Below, piece by piece: positions 1-8,328 of a stretch of 12,375 nt of DNA (position 1 is the stretch's first letter; every line of letters begins with the position of its first letter). Position numbers and translations under genes: made by a program. The stretch is from Ruminococcaceae bacterium UBA1213 (lineage in GTDB: Bacteria; Bacillota; Clostridia; Oscillospirales; Acutalibacteraceae): positions 13,171 through 25,545 of the forward strand of contig DBXL01000157.1 of assembly GCA_002309275.1 (NCBI GenBank), read 5' to 3'. The notes under the pieces are model-generated. The model searched no databases and had not been told where the DNA came from. It worked only from the letters and a program-made list of their open reading frames with translations.

Positions 1-61
1 GGGTATCATGGGAATGATTCTCATAGCCATTGCAGCTGTGCTGATACTCTACTTTAAATAA
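1..61 (+). CDS. C-terminal tail of an unidentified membrane protein (5' truncated by window edge)
   Basis: Reading from base 2, an open frame of 19 codons ends at TAA 59-61. The encoded tail is almost wholly hydrophobic (GIMGMILIAIAAVLILYFK), which fits a final transmembrane helix with a short positively charged end. The stop lies three bases before a strong intrinsic terminator in the same direction, and this is the main reason for believing the frame is a real gene end. The rest of the gene is outside the window, so no family can be assigned. It converges on the V-type ATPase operon. Confidence 0.55.
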   Translation, partial: GIMGMILIAIAAVLILYFK

Positions 62-64
62 AAC

Positions 65-98
65 AAAGGAACGGTTTTTTTAGTGCCGTTCCTTTTTT
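65..98. terminator. Bidirectional intrinsic terminator between convergent genes
   Basis: A ten-base stem, AAAGGAACGG (65-74) and CCGTTCCTTT (86-95), encloses an 11-base loop. On the plus strand the stem runs into a T tract (93-98). On the minus strand the downstream arm is followed by TTTGTTTT. It therefore can end both the rightward membrane-protein gene (stop at 61) and the leftward V-type ATPase operon (stop of subunit D at 101). Confidence 0.9.
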
Positions 99-100
99 CA

Positions 101-763
101 TTATTTGTATTTTTCAGAATAGCCGTGTGCCTTTTCAAGCAGCATATCCTTGACTTTCATAAGCCTTGTACGGCTTGAACGGTCATTTTCTTCAAGCTTC
201 ATGGCTATGTATTTGATTGTTTCCTCATATCTCGGTATCATGACGTGTTCAAGAGAGTTGACTCGCCTTCTTGTACGCTCAATTTCTGCCGCCATGAGTT
301 CACAGCTTTTTTCTATCTCTGCAAGCTTTATCAAGTCAGGCAGAACTTTATTCAGTTCCGTTACAGCGTCATCAAGCTCAAATGACGTGAATGCAAAGCC
401 GTATGGAAATATCTCTCCCCCGTCATCACTTCCGTGTACCTGTGAAAACAGCGGTACATCTACACTCATAATATTTTTTCCGTCAACTTCAACGCCTGTC
501 TGGTGCTTTGACGACATCAAAGACGATTCCAAAGCCTTTTTATTCATCACAGCACTTGCATTGATAAAATGATTATTGCAGTTTTCAAGCTGGGCTTCTA
601 CCTTTTCACGCAGTTTTTTTGTTTCCCTTACAAGCTCAATGAACTGTCGCATAAGCTCGTCACGCTTATCTTTCAGCATTTTATGACCTCGCCTTGCAAT
701 TTGCAGCTGCTTTTTCAGCTTGGTCATCTGCATTCTTGTCGGGTTGACATTCATTATTGCCAT
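101..763 (-). CDS. ntpD: V-type ATP synthase subunit D (central rotor shaft)
   Basis: This 220-residue protein is the long coiled-coil shaft that turns inside the A3B3 head and carries torque to the membrane ring. The family start signature NVNPTR is at residues 5-10, followed by a Lys/Arg-rich helix (about 12-65). The second conserved helix is at about 165-192 (RRRVNSLEHVMIPRYEETIKYI). Length is in the family's usual range of about 200-230. The ATG at 763 is preceded by AAGGTG eight bases upstream; an in-frame ATG at codon 4 is further from this site. It lies 12 bases after subunit B and is the last gene before the terminator, so it ends the operon. I see no defects. Assignment is by sequence signature plus operon position. 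Confidence 0.95.
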   Translation of the reverse strand: MAIMNVNPTRMQMTKLKKQLQIARRGHKMLKDKRDELMRQFIELVRETKKLREKVEAQLENCNNHFINASAVMNKKALESSLMSSKHQTGVEVDGKNIMSVDVPLFSQVHGSDDGGEIFPYGFAFTSFELDDAVTELNKVLPDLIKLAEIEKSCELMAAEIERTRRRVNSLEHVMIPRYEETIKYIAMKLEENDRSSRTRLMKVKDMLLEKAHGYSEKYK

Positions 764-775
764 ATACTCAACACC

Positions 776-2146
776 TTACTTTCCATAGTATTTGTCAAGC
801 ATATCATCTTTGATTCTCTTTAACTCACTTCTGGGCAGAATATGCAGTAATTTCCAGCCTATATCAAGCGTTTCTTCAATGGTACGGTTTGCTGTATATC
901 CCTGTGAAACATACTCTCTCTCAAAAGCTTCTGCAAATTCCGCATACTTTTTATCTATATCAGTAAGAGCAGACTCGCCCAATACGATCATCAATTCTCT
1001 TGCATCCTTACCTCTTGCATAAGCGGAGAAAAGCTGATTCATGGTAGCGGCATGGTCCTCTCTTGTACGCCCTACACCAATACCCTTATCTTTCAAACGT
1101 GACAATGACGGCAATACATCAATAGGCGGTGTAATGCCCTTTCTGTAAAGTTCACGGCTCAATATAATCTGCCCTTCGGTAATATAGCCTGTCAGGTCGG
1201 GAATAGGGTGAGTTTTATCATCTTCAGGCATGGTCAAAATTGGTATCATGGTGATAGAGCCTTTTTTGCCTTTCTGTCTGCCTGCACGTTCATAAAGCGT
1301 TGCAAGGTTGGTGTACATATAGCCGGGATAGCCACGTCTGCCGGGAACTTCCTTTCTTGCGGCGGATACTTCACGCAAAGCGTCTGCATAGTTGGTAATA
1401 TCCGTCATGATAACGAGAACGTGCATTCCCATATCAAAAGCAAGGTATTCTGCGGCAGTCAATGCCATTCGGGGTGTTGCAATTCTTTCAATAGCAGGAT
1501 CGTTTGCCAAGTTTACAAACATGACAGTCCTGTCCAAAGCACCTGTTTCACGGAATGATTTTACAAAATATTCCGATTCCTCGTAGGTGATACCCATAGC
1601 CGCAAATACAACCGCAAACTGTTCATTTTTGCCACGAACAGCGGCTTGTCTTGCAATCTGAGCGGCAAGCTGTGCATGAGGCAAGCCTGAAGCCGAGAAT
1701 ATCGGCAGTTTCTGACCTCTTACAAGCGTATTCAAGCCGTCTATGGCAGACACGCCTGTCTGAATGAATTCCTGCGGATAGTCACGGGCTGCGGGATTCA
1801 TCGGTGTACCATTAATATCAAGACGTTTTTCGGGAATGATGGCAGGACCGTCATCAATCGGATTTCCAAGACCGTCAAACACTCTTGAAAGCATATCAGA
1901 TGATACAGGCAATTCCATGGAACGACCTATAAACCTTACTTTTGAATGGGCAAGGTTAATGCCTGCGGCAGATTCAAACAACTGTACAAGAGCATTTTTG
2001 CCGTCTATTTCAAGCACCTGACATCTTCTGATACTTCCGTCAGGCAGTTCTATTTCACCGAGTTCGTTATATTTTACTCCCTCTACATCGCTTACCATCA
2101 TAAGAGGACCTGCAACCTCTCTTATGGTACGGTATTCCTTTGGCAT
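776..2146 (-). CDS. ntpB: V-type ATP synthase subunit B (non-catalytic head subunit)
   Basis: This 456-residue protein alternates with subunit A in the head and completes the nucleotide sites from the neighbouring face. It has the family N-terminus (EYRTIREVAGPLMMV) and the SDMLSRVFDGLGNPID segment, and it has no Walker A loop, as expected for B. The arginine finger is R350 in LPSLSRLKDKG, the same residue number as in E. hirae NtpB as I recall it. The start ATG (2144-2146) overlaps the TGA of subunit A by one base as TGATG, so the two are probably translationally coupled and made in equal amounts. A GGAG lies further upstream and a GAGG lies close to the ATG, both inside the end of A. Length and motifs are intact. 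Confidence 0.97.
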   Translation of the reverse strand: MPKEYRTIREVAGPLMMVSDVEGVKYNELGEIELPDGSIRRCQVLEIDGKNALVQLFESAAGINLAHSKVRFIGRSMELPVSSDMLSRVFDGLGNPIDDGPAIIPEKRLDINGTPMNPAARDYPQEFIQTGVSAIDGLNTLVRGQKLPIFSASGLPHAQLAAQIARQAAVRGKNEQFAVVFAAMGITYEESEYFVKSFRETGALDRTVMFVNLANDPAIERIATPRMALTAAEYLAFDMGMHVLVIMTDITNYADALREVSAARKEVPGRRGYPGYMYTNLATLYERAGRQKGKKGSITMIPILTMPEDDKTHPIPDLTGYITEGQIILSRELYRKGITPPIDVLPSLSRLKDKGIGVGRTREDHAATMNQLFSAYARGKDARELMIVLGESALTDIDKKYAEFAEAFEREYVSQGYTANRTIEETLDIGWKLLHILPRSELKRIKDDMLDKYYGK

Positions 2147-3912
2147 CAGTCCTCACTCCTTTCAAGCACGTCTTTTATCTCTTTTTCAAGCATGGTGCTG
2201 ATAGCCTCAAACTCTCTGTCAATGTTCGCTTCATCTTCATACTTGAATCTTCCGACACGCTCTCTCACTGACATATTTATCAGCATTTCTGTATTGGCAC
2301 CGTCTTTCAGAGCCTCAACGGATTTATCATAGCAAAGCAGAATTGCTCTCATCATCAGAACCTGCTTTTTCAATGAAGTATAGGTATCAACAGAATCAAA
2401 TGCATTCTGGTGAAGGTAGTCCTCACGAATGGAACGGGCTGTTTCCAATTTCAGTCTGTCCGTTGCAGAAAGAGCGTCCATGCCGACAAGATTTACAATT
2501 TCCTGCAATTCGGATTCGTCCTGCAAAAGTGACATCAGCCTTGCACGAAGCTGCATGAAATCCTTTGAGGCATTTTCAGCAAACCATTCTTCTAACTGGT
2601 CTGTATAAAGTGAATAGCTTGTAAGCCAGTTGATGGCAGGGAAATGACGTTTATAAGCAAGGTTGGCATCAAGTCCCCAGAATACTTTTACAATACGGAG
2701 AGTTGCCTGAGATACAGGCTCGGAAATGTCACCGCCCGGAGGGGATACGGCACCGATTACAGACAATGCACCTTCTTTATCATCACTGCCGTTGACAAGA
2801 ACACGTCCTGCTCTTTCATAGAACTGTGCAAGACGGCTGCCAAGATAGGCAGGATAACCTTCTTCACCGGGCATTTCTTCCAATCTGCCTGACATTTCAC
2901 GCAGAGCCTCTGCCCAACGTGAAGTGGAATCTGCCATGAGTGCCACTGTATAACCCATATCCCTGAAATACTCTGCAATCGTTATTCCCGTATAAATAGA
3001 CGCTTCACGGGCTGCAACAGGCATATCGGAAGTATTTGCGATAAGAACCGTTCTTTCCATCAAAGAATTTCCCGTGCGTGGGTCTTTCAGTTCGGGGAAT
3101 TCATTCAAAACGTCTGTCATTTCATTTCCACGTTCACCGCAACCAATATATACGATAATATCAGCGGCTGCCCATTTTGCAAGCTGATGCTGTACAACGG
3201 TTTTGCCCGAGCCGAAAGGACCGGGAACGGCTGCCACACCGCCTTTTGCTATCGGGAACAATGTGTCGATAGTCCTTTGACCTGTCGTCAAAAGAATATC
3301 CGGAGAAAGCTTTCTTTTATACGGTCTGCCGACACGCACAGGCCATTTTACTGCCATTTCCAGATTTTTCTTTTTGCCGTTGTTGTCGATAACCGCAACG
3401 GTTTCATCTATATTGAAATCGCCCTCTTTAATATCGACAATCGTGCCTTTTACACCGTTCGGCACAAGAATTTTATGTACAACTGCATTTGTTTCCTTTA
3501 CAGTGCCGAGAACGTCGCCTGCAACGAGTTTATCACCTTTTTTGGCTGTCGGCACAAAATGCCATTTTTTCTTATGGTCGAGTGACGGCACTTCTACACC
3601 TCTTTTCAGGCTGTTGCCTGCCACTTTCATAATTTCGCTGAGAGGTCTTTGAATACCGTCATATATAGCACCTATCAATCCCGGACCGAGTTCAACGGAA
3701 AGCGGTGCACCCGTTGACTCCACTCTTTCACCCGGACCGAGTCCCGAAGTTTCTTCATAGACCTGTATAGATGCCCTGTCGCCGTGCATTTCGATAATCT
3801 CGCCTATCAAGCGTTCACTGCTTACTTTCACAACGTCAAACATATTTGCATCACGCATTCCCTCTGCAATGACAAGAGGTCCTGCCACTTTTGTAATAAT
3901 TCCGTTTGTCAA
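2146..3912 (-). CDS. ntpA: V-type ATP synthase subunit A (catalytic)
   Basis: This is the catalytic subunit, which hydrolyses or makes ATP at the A/B interface. Counting from the TTG at 3912 it has 588 residues. The Walker A loop GPFGSGKT is at 231-238, the catalytic glutamate loop GERGNE has its Glu at 260, and the Walker B region is VALMADSTSRWAEA. The non-homologous insert typical of A subunits occupies roughly residues 110-190. The frame stays open to an earlier TTG at 3927, but that codon sits inside the Shine-Dalgarno sequence. Starting at 3912 gives the usual N-terminus (MTNGIITKVAGPLVIAEGM) and motif numbers within one of E. hirae NtpA. The gap to subunit F is 11 bases, and its ribosome site covers F's stop codon. 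Confidence 0.95.
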   Translation of the reverse strand: MTNGIITKVAGPLVIAEGMRDANMFDVVKVSSERLIGEIIEMHGDRASIQVYEETSGLGPGERVESTGAPLSVELGPGLIGAIYDGIQRPLSEIMKVAGNSLKRGVEVPSLDHKKKWHFVPTAKKGDKLVAGDVLGTVKETNAVVHKILVPNGVKGTIVDIKEGDFNIDETVAVIDNNGKKKNLEMAVKWPVRVGRPYKRKLSPDILLTTGQRTIDTLFPIAKGGVAAVPGPFGSGKTVVQHQLAKWAAADIIVYIGCGERGNEMTDVLNEFPELKDPRTGNSLMERTVLIANTSDMPVAAREASIYTGITIAEYFRDMGYTVALMADSTSRWAEALREMSGRLEEMPGEEGYPAYLGSRLAQFYERAGRVLVNGSDDKEGALSVIGAVSPPGGDISEPVSQATLRIVKVFWGLDANLAYKRHFPAINWLTSYSLYTDQLEEWFAENASKDFMQLRARLMSLLQDESELQEIVNLVGMDALSATDRLKLETARSIREDYLHQNAFDSVDTYTSLKKQVLMMRAILLCYDKSVEALKDGANTEMLINMSVRERVGRFKYEDEANIDREFEAISTMLEKEIKDVLERSED

Positions 3913-3919
3913 ATATAAA

Positions 3920-3925
3920 CACCTC
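3920..3925 (-). promoter_or_regulatory. Ribosome binding site deciding the subunit A start
   Basis: The minus strand reads GAGGTG here, seven bases before the TTG at 3910-3912. The TGA stop of subunit F lies within the same stretch. This placement favours the TTG at 3912 over the upstream in-frame TTG at 3927, which would have no site of its own. Confidence 0.75.
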
Positions 3926-4247
3926 AATTTCCAAAGAGAATATCCGAACCGACTGCCTGTTCAACGAATTTTGACAGCCTTTTGCGACCTGCACCGCTGC
4001 TGCCTTGTGCAGAGGGTATCGGAATGACGGCAGGAATGATTTTTTCTGCAAATTTCGCTCTTTCCCTTGAGCAAAGCTCAAACAATTCCTCCGTCATGTA
4101 TATAATTGCATAGTCCTCTGTTTCTGCAATTCTTTTGAACAGGTTGCCCGATTCAAGAGGTTCATCACATATAAACATATCTATACCGACTGCACCAAAG
4201 CCTTTTATGCTTTCGCTGTCGCCGATCACGGCAATATTTTTAACCAT
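3924..4247 (-). CDS. ntpG: V-type ATP synthase subunit F (rotor, bound to D)
   Basis: This 107-residue protein matches the small Rossmann-like subunit F, called NtpG in E. hirae, which binds the D shaft at the base of the head. The N-terminus IAVIGDSESIKGFGAVGIDMF is the family's typical first strand and helix, followed by the AIIYMTEELFE segment. IIPAVIPIPSAQGSSG is the characteristic proline-rich stretch near the C-terminus. The ATG (4245-4247) overlaps the end of subunit C by eight bases. The upstream sequence has no strong ribosome site at good spacing, so translation probably depends on coupling to C. It ends 11 bases before the subunit A start. The family is highly divergent, but position and N-terminal motif make the call secure. 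Confidence 0.92.
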   Translation of the reverse strand: MVKNIAVIGDSESIKGFGAVGIDMFICDEPLESGNLFKRIAETEDYAIIYMTEELFELCSRERAKFAEKIIPAVIPIPSAQGSSGAGRKRLSKFVEQAVGSDILFGN

Positions 4248-5205
4248 AGCTTACACGCAGCCTTTCTCTGATTTTATCAGGCGGAGTTTTCGTTTTGATA
4301 CCGCCCGAAATGATATTGACAGCCTTTCTGTCATATTCACAGCCGATACAGTAGCCCAAAAGAGGCTCTGCACCTGCACACGAATGTCTGCAAAGCTCTC
4401 TTGCAAGCTTCATTGTACCGTCATCAACGAATTTCTCAAACTCCGACGGAGATTTTTTATAAAGTGCAACAGCCTTTGCACAGTCATTGGAATCTATCTT
4501 TTCAAGATATTTGATAAGCTCATTTTCACCTGATACACTTGCTTTGATAAGAACAGCTATGTCAAGCCCCTCACATTCGCATAAAGCCTGCTCCAGATAA
4601 GTTTCCGTTGCAGAGGTCTTGGCAGCCCTCAATGCAATCTTCACTTCTGCAAAAAATACAAGTCTTTCAAGATATTTTTTCAAGAATACAGACTTTGATT
4701 TTTTGCTTTCCAAAAGCAGTTTCTGCATAACGGCTTTATCTATGACGGCATCGCTTAAACGGGCATCTTTTGTTTCGGCAAGAAGTCCGTAAGCCTTATC
4801 AGCCGCCCCCGCAAGCCATTCCGGCAGACTGTCAAAACGTCTGTTTTCAACAGCCTGTATCATAGCTTTTTCCCCTGTCATACACGGGCTTATCAGTAAA
4901 TTGTCATAATCCCTGTCGGACATGGTGCCTTTTAAAACCGTCTTTAAATTATGCACGTCATTCTGTGCGAAAAACGGCTCAAACAAATTCATATCCGGTG
5001 CAACGCTTTTGACGTATTTCCACATTCTTTCGGTATTGCTTGCAATAAGCTCATCAACCGTATCGCCCTCACCAAAACCCTTGTCACTTAAAAATCTTAC
5101 CAATTCTTTCTCGCTTTTGAGTGCAAGCATTTGCTCAATATCGGAGGAGGAAAGAAGTTTCTTTTCCCTTGCCCTTACAGAACCGATAGAGTATTCGTAT
5201 TCCAT
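4240..5205 (-). CDS. ntpC: V-type ATP synthase subunit C (couples rotor to membrane ring)
   Basis: This 321-residue, mainly helical protein corresponds to subunit C (d in eukaryotic naming), the funnel that links the D/F shaft to the K ring. The N-terminus SIGSVRAREKKLLSSSDIEQML and the ELVRFLSDKGFGEG segment match the family pattern. The C-terminal part (ELCRHSCAGAEPLLGYCIGCEYDRKAVNII) contains the conserved region in which a helix is followed by 'E.....R.I'. It is close to the usual length of about 330. The ATG (5203-5205) lies five bases after a run of six G on the minus strand, an unusual ribosome site. The gap to subunit E is 11 bases, and the 3' end overlaps subunit F by eight bases. 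It is intact and confidently placed by order. Confidence 0.93.
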   Translation of the reverse strand: MEYEYSIGSVRAREKKLLSSSDIEQMLALKSEKELVRFLSDKGFGEGDTVDELIASNTERMWKYVKSVAPDMNLFEPFFAQNDVHNLKTVLKGTMSDRDYDNLLISPCMTGEKAMIQAVENRRFDSLPEWLAGAADKAYGLLAETKDARLSDAVIDKAVMQKLLLESKKSKSVFLKKYLERLVFFAEVKIALRAAKTSATETYLEQALCECEGLDIAVLIKASVSGENELIKYLEKIDSNDCAKAVALYKKSPSEFEKFVDDGTMKLARELCRHSCAGAEPLLGYCIGCEYDRKAVNIISGGIKTKTPPDKIRERLRVSYG

Positions 5206-5210
5206 AAAAA

Positions 5211-5216
5211 CCCCCC
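5211..5216 (-). promoter_or_regulatory. Atypical all-G ribosome binding site of subunit C
   Basis: The minus strand reads AAGGGGGG here, five bases before the subunit C ATG and directly after the TAA of subunit E. The run of six G pairs only partly with the 16S rRNA tail (AGGAGG would be ideal). The other genes of the operon mostly use GGAGG- or GGTG-type sites. It may lower initiation relative to neighbours, which would suit a subunit present once per complex; that is inference. Confidence 0.5.
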
Positions 5217-5798
5217 TTATTTAAAAAGCTCTCTGCTGATAAGATCCTCTATTTCCTCACGCTTCTCGGAAATGACGGAAGAAAAACTCATATTTTCTTC
5301 AATATCGCCGTCTTTGAGAATAAAACCGCTTTCAATGGTATTATTCGGAGTATCGGAAAGCTTTGCGGAAATGCCGAATTCATAAAATCTGTTTTCAATG
5401 TTTTTCGGCACTCTTTTCAGATCTTTTTCATTGAAATAGATAATGCCCTGTTTGAGATGGGAAGTTCTTGCAAGACTGTAAACAAGCTCAAAATATACTG
5501 TATCGGGGAGATTTACCATATAATCAAGCACATGATTCACAGCCTTGTCAATTTCCTGTCTGCGAGCCTTTAAAAGCATATTTCTCTTTTCCAGTTCACT
5601 TTTGCTCTGATGTGCTTTAAGCAGCTTTGCAGACTGCTCCTCCACAAGAAATCTTGCATTTTCTGTGATTTCTTTTGCCTTTTTCTTTGCATTGTCGAGT
5701 ATCTCATTACAGGATGCTTCCGTTTCGGCATTGATAACGGCTATCTTTTCATCACATTCTTTTTTTATTTCGGAAATAATTTTTTCACCGCTGCTCAT
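5217..5798 (-). CDS. ntpE: V-type ATP synthase subunit E (peripheral stalk)
   Basis: This 193-residue protein pairs with the G/H subunit to make the peripheral stalks that hold the head still. The N-terminal half (about 1-85) is a charged helix rich in Glu, Lys and Ala, expected to form the right-handed coiled coil. The C-terminal half is a globular domain containing NMSFSSVISEKREEIEDLISRELF near its end, the segment that meets the head. The frame extends to a GTG at 5807, but AAGGGTG at 5807-5813 is eight bases before the ATG at 5798 and includes that GTG, so I chose the ATG. This gives MSSGEKIISEIKKECDEK, a normal family start. It follows subunit K by 15 bases. Confidence 0.93.
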   Translation of the reverse strand: MSSGEKIISEIKKECDEKIAVINAETEASCNEILDNAKKKAKEITENARFLVEEQSAKLLKAHQSKSELEKRNMLLKARRQEIDKAVNHVLDYMVNLPDTVYFELVYSLARTSHLKQGIIYFNEKDLKRVPKNIENRFYEFGISAKLSDTPNNTIESGFILKDGDIEENMSFSSVISEKREEIEDLISRELFK

Positions 5799-5806
5799 AG
5801 TATGCA

Positions 5807-5813
5807 CACCCTT
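5807..5813 (-). promoter_or_regulatory. Ribosome binding site deciding the subunit E start
   Basis: The minus strand reads AAGGGTG, with eight bases to the ATG at 5796-5798. The upstream in-frame GTG (5805-5807) overlaps this site, so it is unlikely to be the start. Confidence 0.7.
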
Positions 5814-6287
5814 TTAAAATTTGATTGCGGGTACAGAGATAACTGTAAGCAATGAAACGATAAATGCAAAAAGTGCATATATTTCAACAAGCGTAACAGA
5901 TACCATTGCTTTTGAGAAGTTCTTGTCATCTTTTGCACAAAGTCCGATACCTGCCACAGCAGCTCTGCCCTGAGCGATACCCGATACAAGACCGCCTACA
6001 CCGATAGCAAGAGATGCACCAAGATAGGCAAGTCCCTGTTCTGTTGTAACAACGTCACCGCCGCCGAGAACGCCTGCATAGATGAGCATCAAAAAGCCTA
6101 CGATAAAGCCATAAAGTCCCTGTGTACCGGGGAGAAGTGTCAAAACGAGCATTTTACCGAACATAGAGGAATCCTCTGAAAGCACTCCCATAGAAGCCTG
6201 TGCAGCTGCACCAACGCCTTTTACAGAGCCTATGCCTGCCAGAACGGTAGCTATTGCGATACCGAGAATTGTAAATATCATACCCAT
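5814..6287 (-). CDS. ntpK: V-type ATP synthase subunit K (rotor ring, Na+-type)
   Basis: This 157-residue, very hydrophobic protein has four membrane helices in two hairpins and forms the ion-carrying ring. The first hairpin contains LLPGTQGLYGF (residues 51-61) and the second contains GIAQGRAAVAG (103-113) and VEIYALFAF (134-142). L52, T55, Q56, Y59, Q106 and E135 align with L61, T64, Q65, Y68, Q110 and E139 of E. hirae NtpK, the residues that hold Na+ in that structure as I recall it. The complete set suggests Na+ rather than H+ as coupling ion. The ATG at 6285-6287 follows GGAGG by nine bases. The N-terminus is about ten residues shorter than in E. hirae. It is 22 bases after subunit I. 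Confidence 0.96.
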   Translation of the reverse strand: MGMIFTILGIAIATVLAGIGSVKGVGAAAQASMGVLSEDSSMFGKMLVLTLLPGTQGLYGFIVGFLMLIYAGVLGGGDVVTTEQGLAYLGASLAIGVGGLVSGIAQGRAAVAGIGLCAKDDKNFSKAMVSVTLVEIYALFAFIVSLLTVISVPAIKF

Positions 6288-6309
6288 AATAAATTACCTC
6301 CAATTATTT

Positions 6310-8292
6310 TTATTCATCAGTATTTTTGATTTTAAAGTTTTTCGTCTTGGCAGAGAACGCTTCAAAAGGTTTTCCGCCGCCTTCATAGAATTTACTGAAC
6401 ATCTCGACATACTGCAAACGCATTGTATGAACGTATGAACCGAGAACATTCAAGCCTATTGTAACAGCATGACCGACAATGAAAACGACTGCCATGCATA
6501 TTACACCAAATACGCTTGTACCAAAAAGAGTGGAAAGCATATTGAAAACCTGTGCCATAACGCCTGTTGTAAGACCTAAAGCCATGAGTCTGGAATAACT
6601 CAAAAGGTCGCTTACATAGCTTGTAATATCATACAGAGAGGCAACTCCGCCTATGAGTTTGCCGAAAATGCCTTTCTTTCCACGACCTTGCGTCAAAATA
6701 AGTCCCACTGCACAAGCGATTGCGATTCCTGCCCCTATGTATGTAAGCACTTCCCCAAAAGCCATGCCTGCCGCAAGTATTGCAAGACCTATCAAAAGCA
6801 GCATCCACAAGCCTGTATCAAAGAATGCTTCCGCATATTTTTTCTGTCTGAAGCATACATAAAATTTACAAGCCATTCCGGCAAGTACATGGACAAGTCC
6901 GAAACCTACCGACATTATCATGATAAACAATGCATCTTTCTGTGTATCCAGCATCCACGGCATAAGCTGTTTCATGGTGATGGAATTTCCTGTGAATATA
7001 TTATAAAATACCGCAGGAGCGTCACCAAATACACTGCCGAATATAAGTCCCCAGAATATCGTTGATATTCCGCAATACTGGAACAATTTGAAATTGTTCC
7101 TCATTTTTTTATCGGGCTTTAAGACTTTCAGCCCTATCGCCGTAGCGATTACAAGCAGAAGTCCGTAGCCTGCGTCCGAAAACATCATTCCAAAGAACAA
7201 ATAAAAGAAAAATGCAAGTACAGGTGTAGGATCTATATCTTCCTTCGAGGGTGACGCATACATGGTTACAATGCTCTGTGCAGGCTCTGCAAAAGCGTTG
7301 TTTTTGAGTTTTACGGGAGCGTCATCGCCTGCCTCCTCAAACTCTATGACAGCCGAAGGAACTTTTTTGCAGATTTCCTCCAGCTTTCCGCAGTCCTCCT
7401 CAGGTATGTAGCCGTTTAAAACAAAAACGTGTTCTGTCTGGTCAAGTTCGGATATAACTCTGTACTTTTCTGCACGCAGTTCAAAATAATCCTGCGTATC
7501 ACGGATTGCCTCACGGTAATCCGCATAATTGGCAATCTGCTCTCTGAGGTCATCATTCTTATCTCTCAAATCATTATTTTTCTTTGAAAGACGTTTTGCT
7601 TTGTCAAGGGGAATTTTGGAAGTAGGATTGAGCGGTCTTGAAAAGCCTATGCTCCTTAAAACAAGTTCAGCCTTTTCTTTCTGACTTTTCGGCGTAAATA
7701 CAACAATGCTTGTCATATTTGACGAGGAATAGACGACTTCAAGCTCAAATATAAGCTCCGGACATTTCTCCGCAAGCACCTCGCTTAACAGCTGTTCATC
7801 ATACTGTTTCGGCAAAGTGCCGATAAATACAGCCGTTGAAGCCGTGTCACCTGTATTCAGAGGTATATCCAGCTTTTTCCAGGGTTCCAACTGTGCCGTA
7901 AGAGTTCTTATTCTTGCCTGCTCGGCAATATTGTCTGTTATCTGGTCATCTATACGGCATATCTTTCCGCATATGCCGATAATCTTGGCTGCCTGTACCG
8001 CAATATCCCCTATTTCATCGGCATCTATTTCTCGTCTGCCCTTGAAACTTTCAAGAAGTCCCTTCTTTTCCGGAGCGACATTTCCAAGAATTTTCAATGC
8101 CTTTTCGGTGGTTTCGGCATTTTTCTCAAACTGTTTGAGCTGTGCAGACGTGTCTGCTCTTGCAAAGCCCTCCTGCACCTTGTCATCATGCTTTACATGG
8201 ATAAGGGCAGAATCCTGCAAATGCTCAAGAAGTCTTTTTCTGTCGCTTTTAAGTGCAATAATCCTTACTGCTTTCATTTTCAGCTTTGACAA
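6310..8292 (-). CDS. ntpI: V-type ATP synthase subunit I (membrane stator, a-subunit)
   Basis: This 660-residue protein is the fixed membrane subunit that forms the two ion half-channels against the K ring. Residues 1 to about 350 are the cytoplasmic arm, with a charged helical hairpin, that anchors the peripheral stalks. From about 355 to 625 there are around eight membrane helices, opening with FFFYLFFGMMFSDAGYG. The essential arginine is R568 in LSYSRLMALGL, and a second conserved arginine, R625, lies in VHTMRLQYVEMFSKFYEGGG. The start is TTG (8290-8292): GGTGAT lies six bases upstream and the resulting MSKLKMKAVRIIALKSDR matches the family start. The next in-frame ATG (codon 6, 8275-8277) would remove the conserved first residues. 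It lies 36 bases after the G/H gene. Confidence 0.95.
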   Translation of the reverse strand: MSKLKMKAVRIIALKSDRKRLLEHLQDSALIHVKHDDKVQEGFARADTSAQLKQFEKNAETTEKALKILGNVAPEKKGLLESFKGRREIDADEIGDIAVQAAKIIGICGKICRIDDQITDNIAEQARIRTLTAQLEPWKKLDIPLNTGDTASTAVFIGTLPKQYDEQLLSEVLAEKCPELIFELEVVYSSSNMTSIVVFTPKSQKEKAELVLRSIGFSRPLNPTSKIPLDKAKRLSKKNNDLRDKNDDLREQIANYADYREAIRDTQDYFELRAEKYRVISELDQTEHVFVLNGYIPEEDCGKLEEICKKVPSAVIEFEEAGDDAPVKLKNNAFAEPAQSIVTMYASPSKEDIDPTPVLAFFFYLFFGMMFSDAGYGLLLVIATAIGLKVLKPDKKMRNNFKLFQYCGISTIFWGLIFGSVFGDAPAVFYNIFTGNSITMKQLMPWMLDTQKDALFIMIMSVGFGLVHVLAGMACKFYVCFRQKKYAEAFFDTGLWMLLLIGLAILAAGMAFGEVLTYIGAGIAIACAVGLILTQGRGKKGIFGKLIGGVASLYDITSYVSDLLSYSRLMALGLTTGVMAQVFNMLSTLFGTSVFGVICMAVVFIVGHAVTIGLNVLGSYVHTMRLQYVEMFSKFYEGGGKPFEAFSAKTKNFKIKNTDE

Positions 8293-8298
8293 ATCATA

Positions 8299-8304
8299 AT
8301 CACC
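8299..8304 (-). promoter_or_regulatory. Ribosome binding site deciding the subunit I TTG start
   Basis: The minus strand reads GGTGAT, which pairs with the 3' end of 16S rRNA, six bases before the TTG at 8290-8292. A nearer ATG (8295-8297) is in another frame and stops after five codons. Confidence 0.6.
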
Positions 8305-8328
8305 ACACTTTATTAAATTTTTTTTGAC

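Noticed and set aside
150..572. Plus-strand open frame antisense to subunit D
   Set aside because: It is a shadow of ntpD. The translation is serine-rich with no family features, and there is no matching promoter or ribosome site. The other plus-strand frames within 776-8300 were dropped for the same reason.
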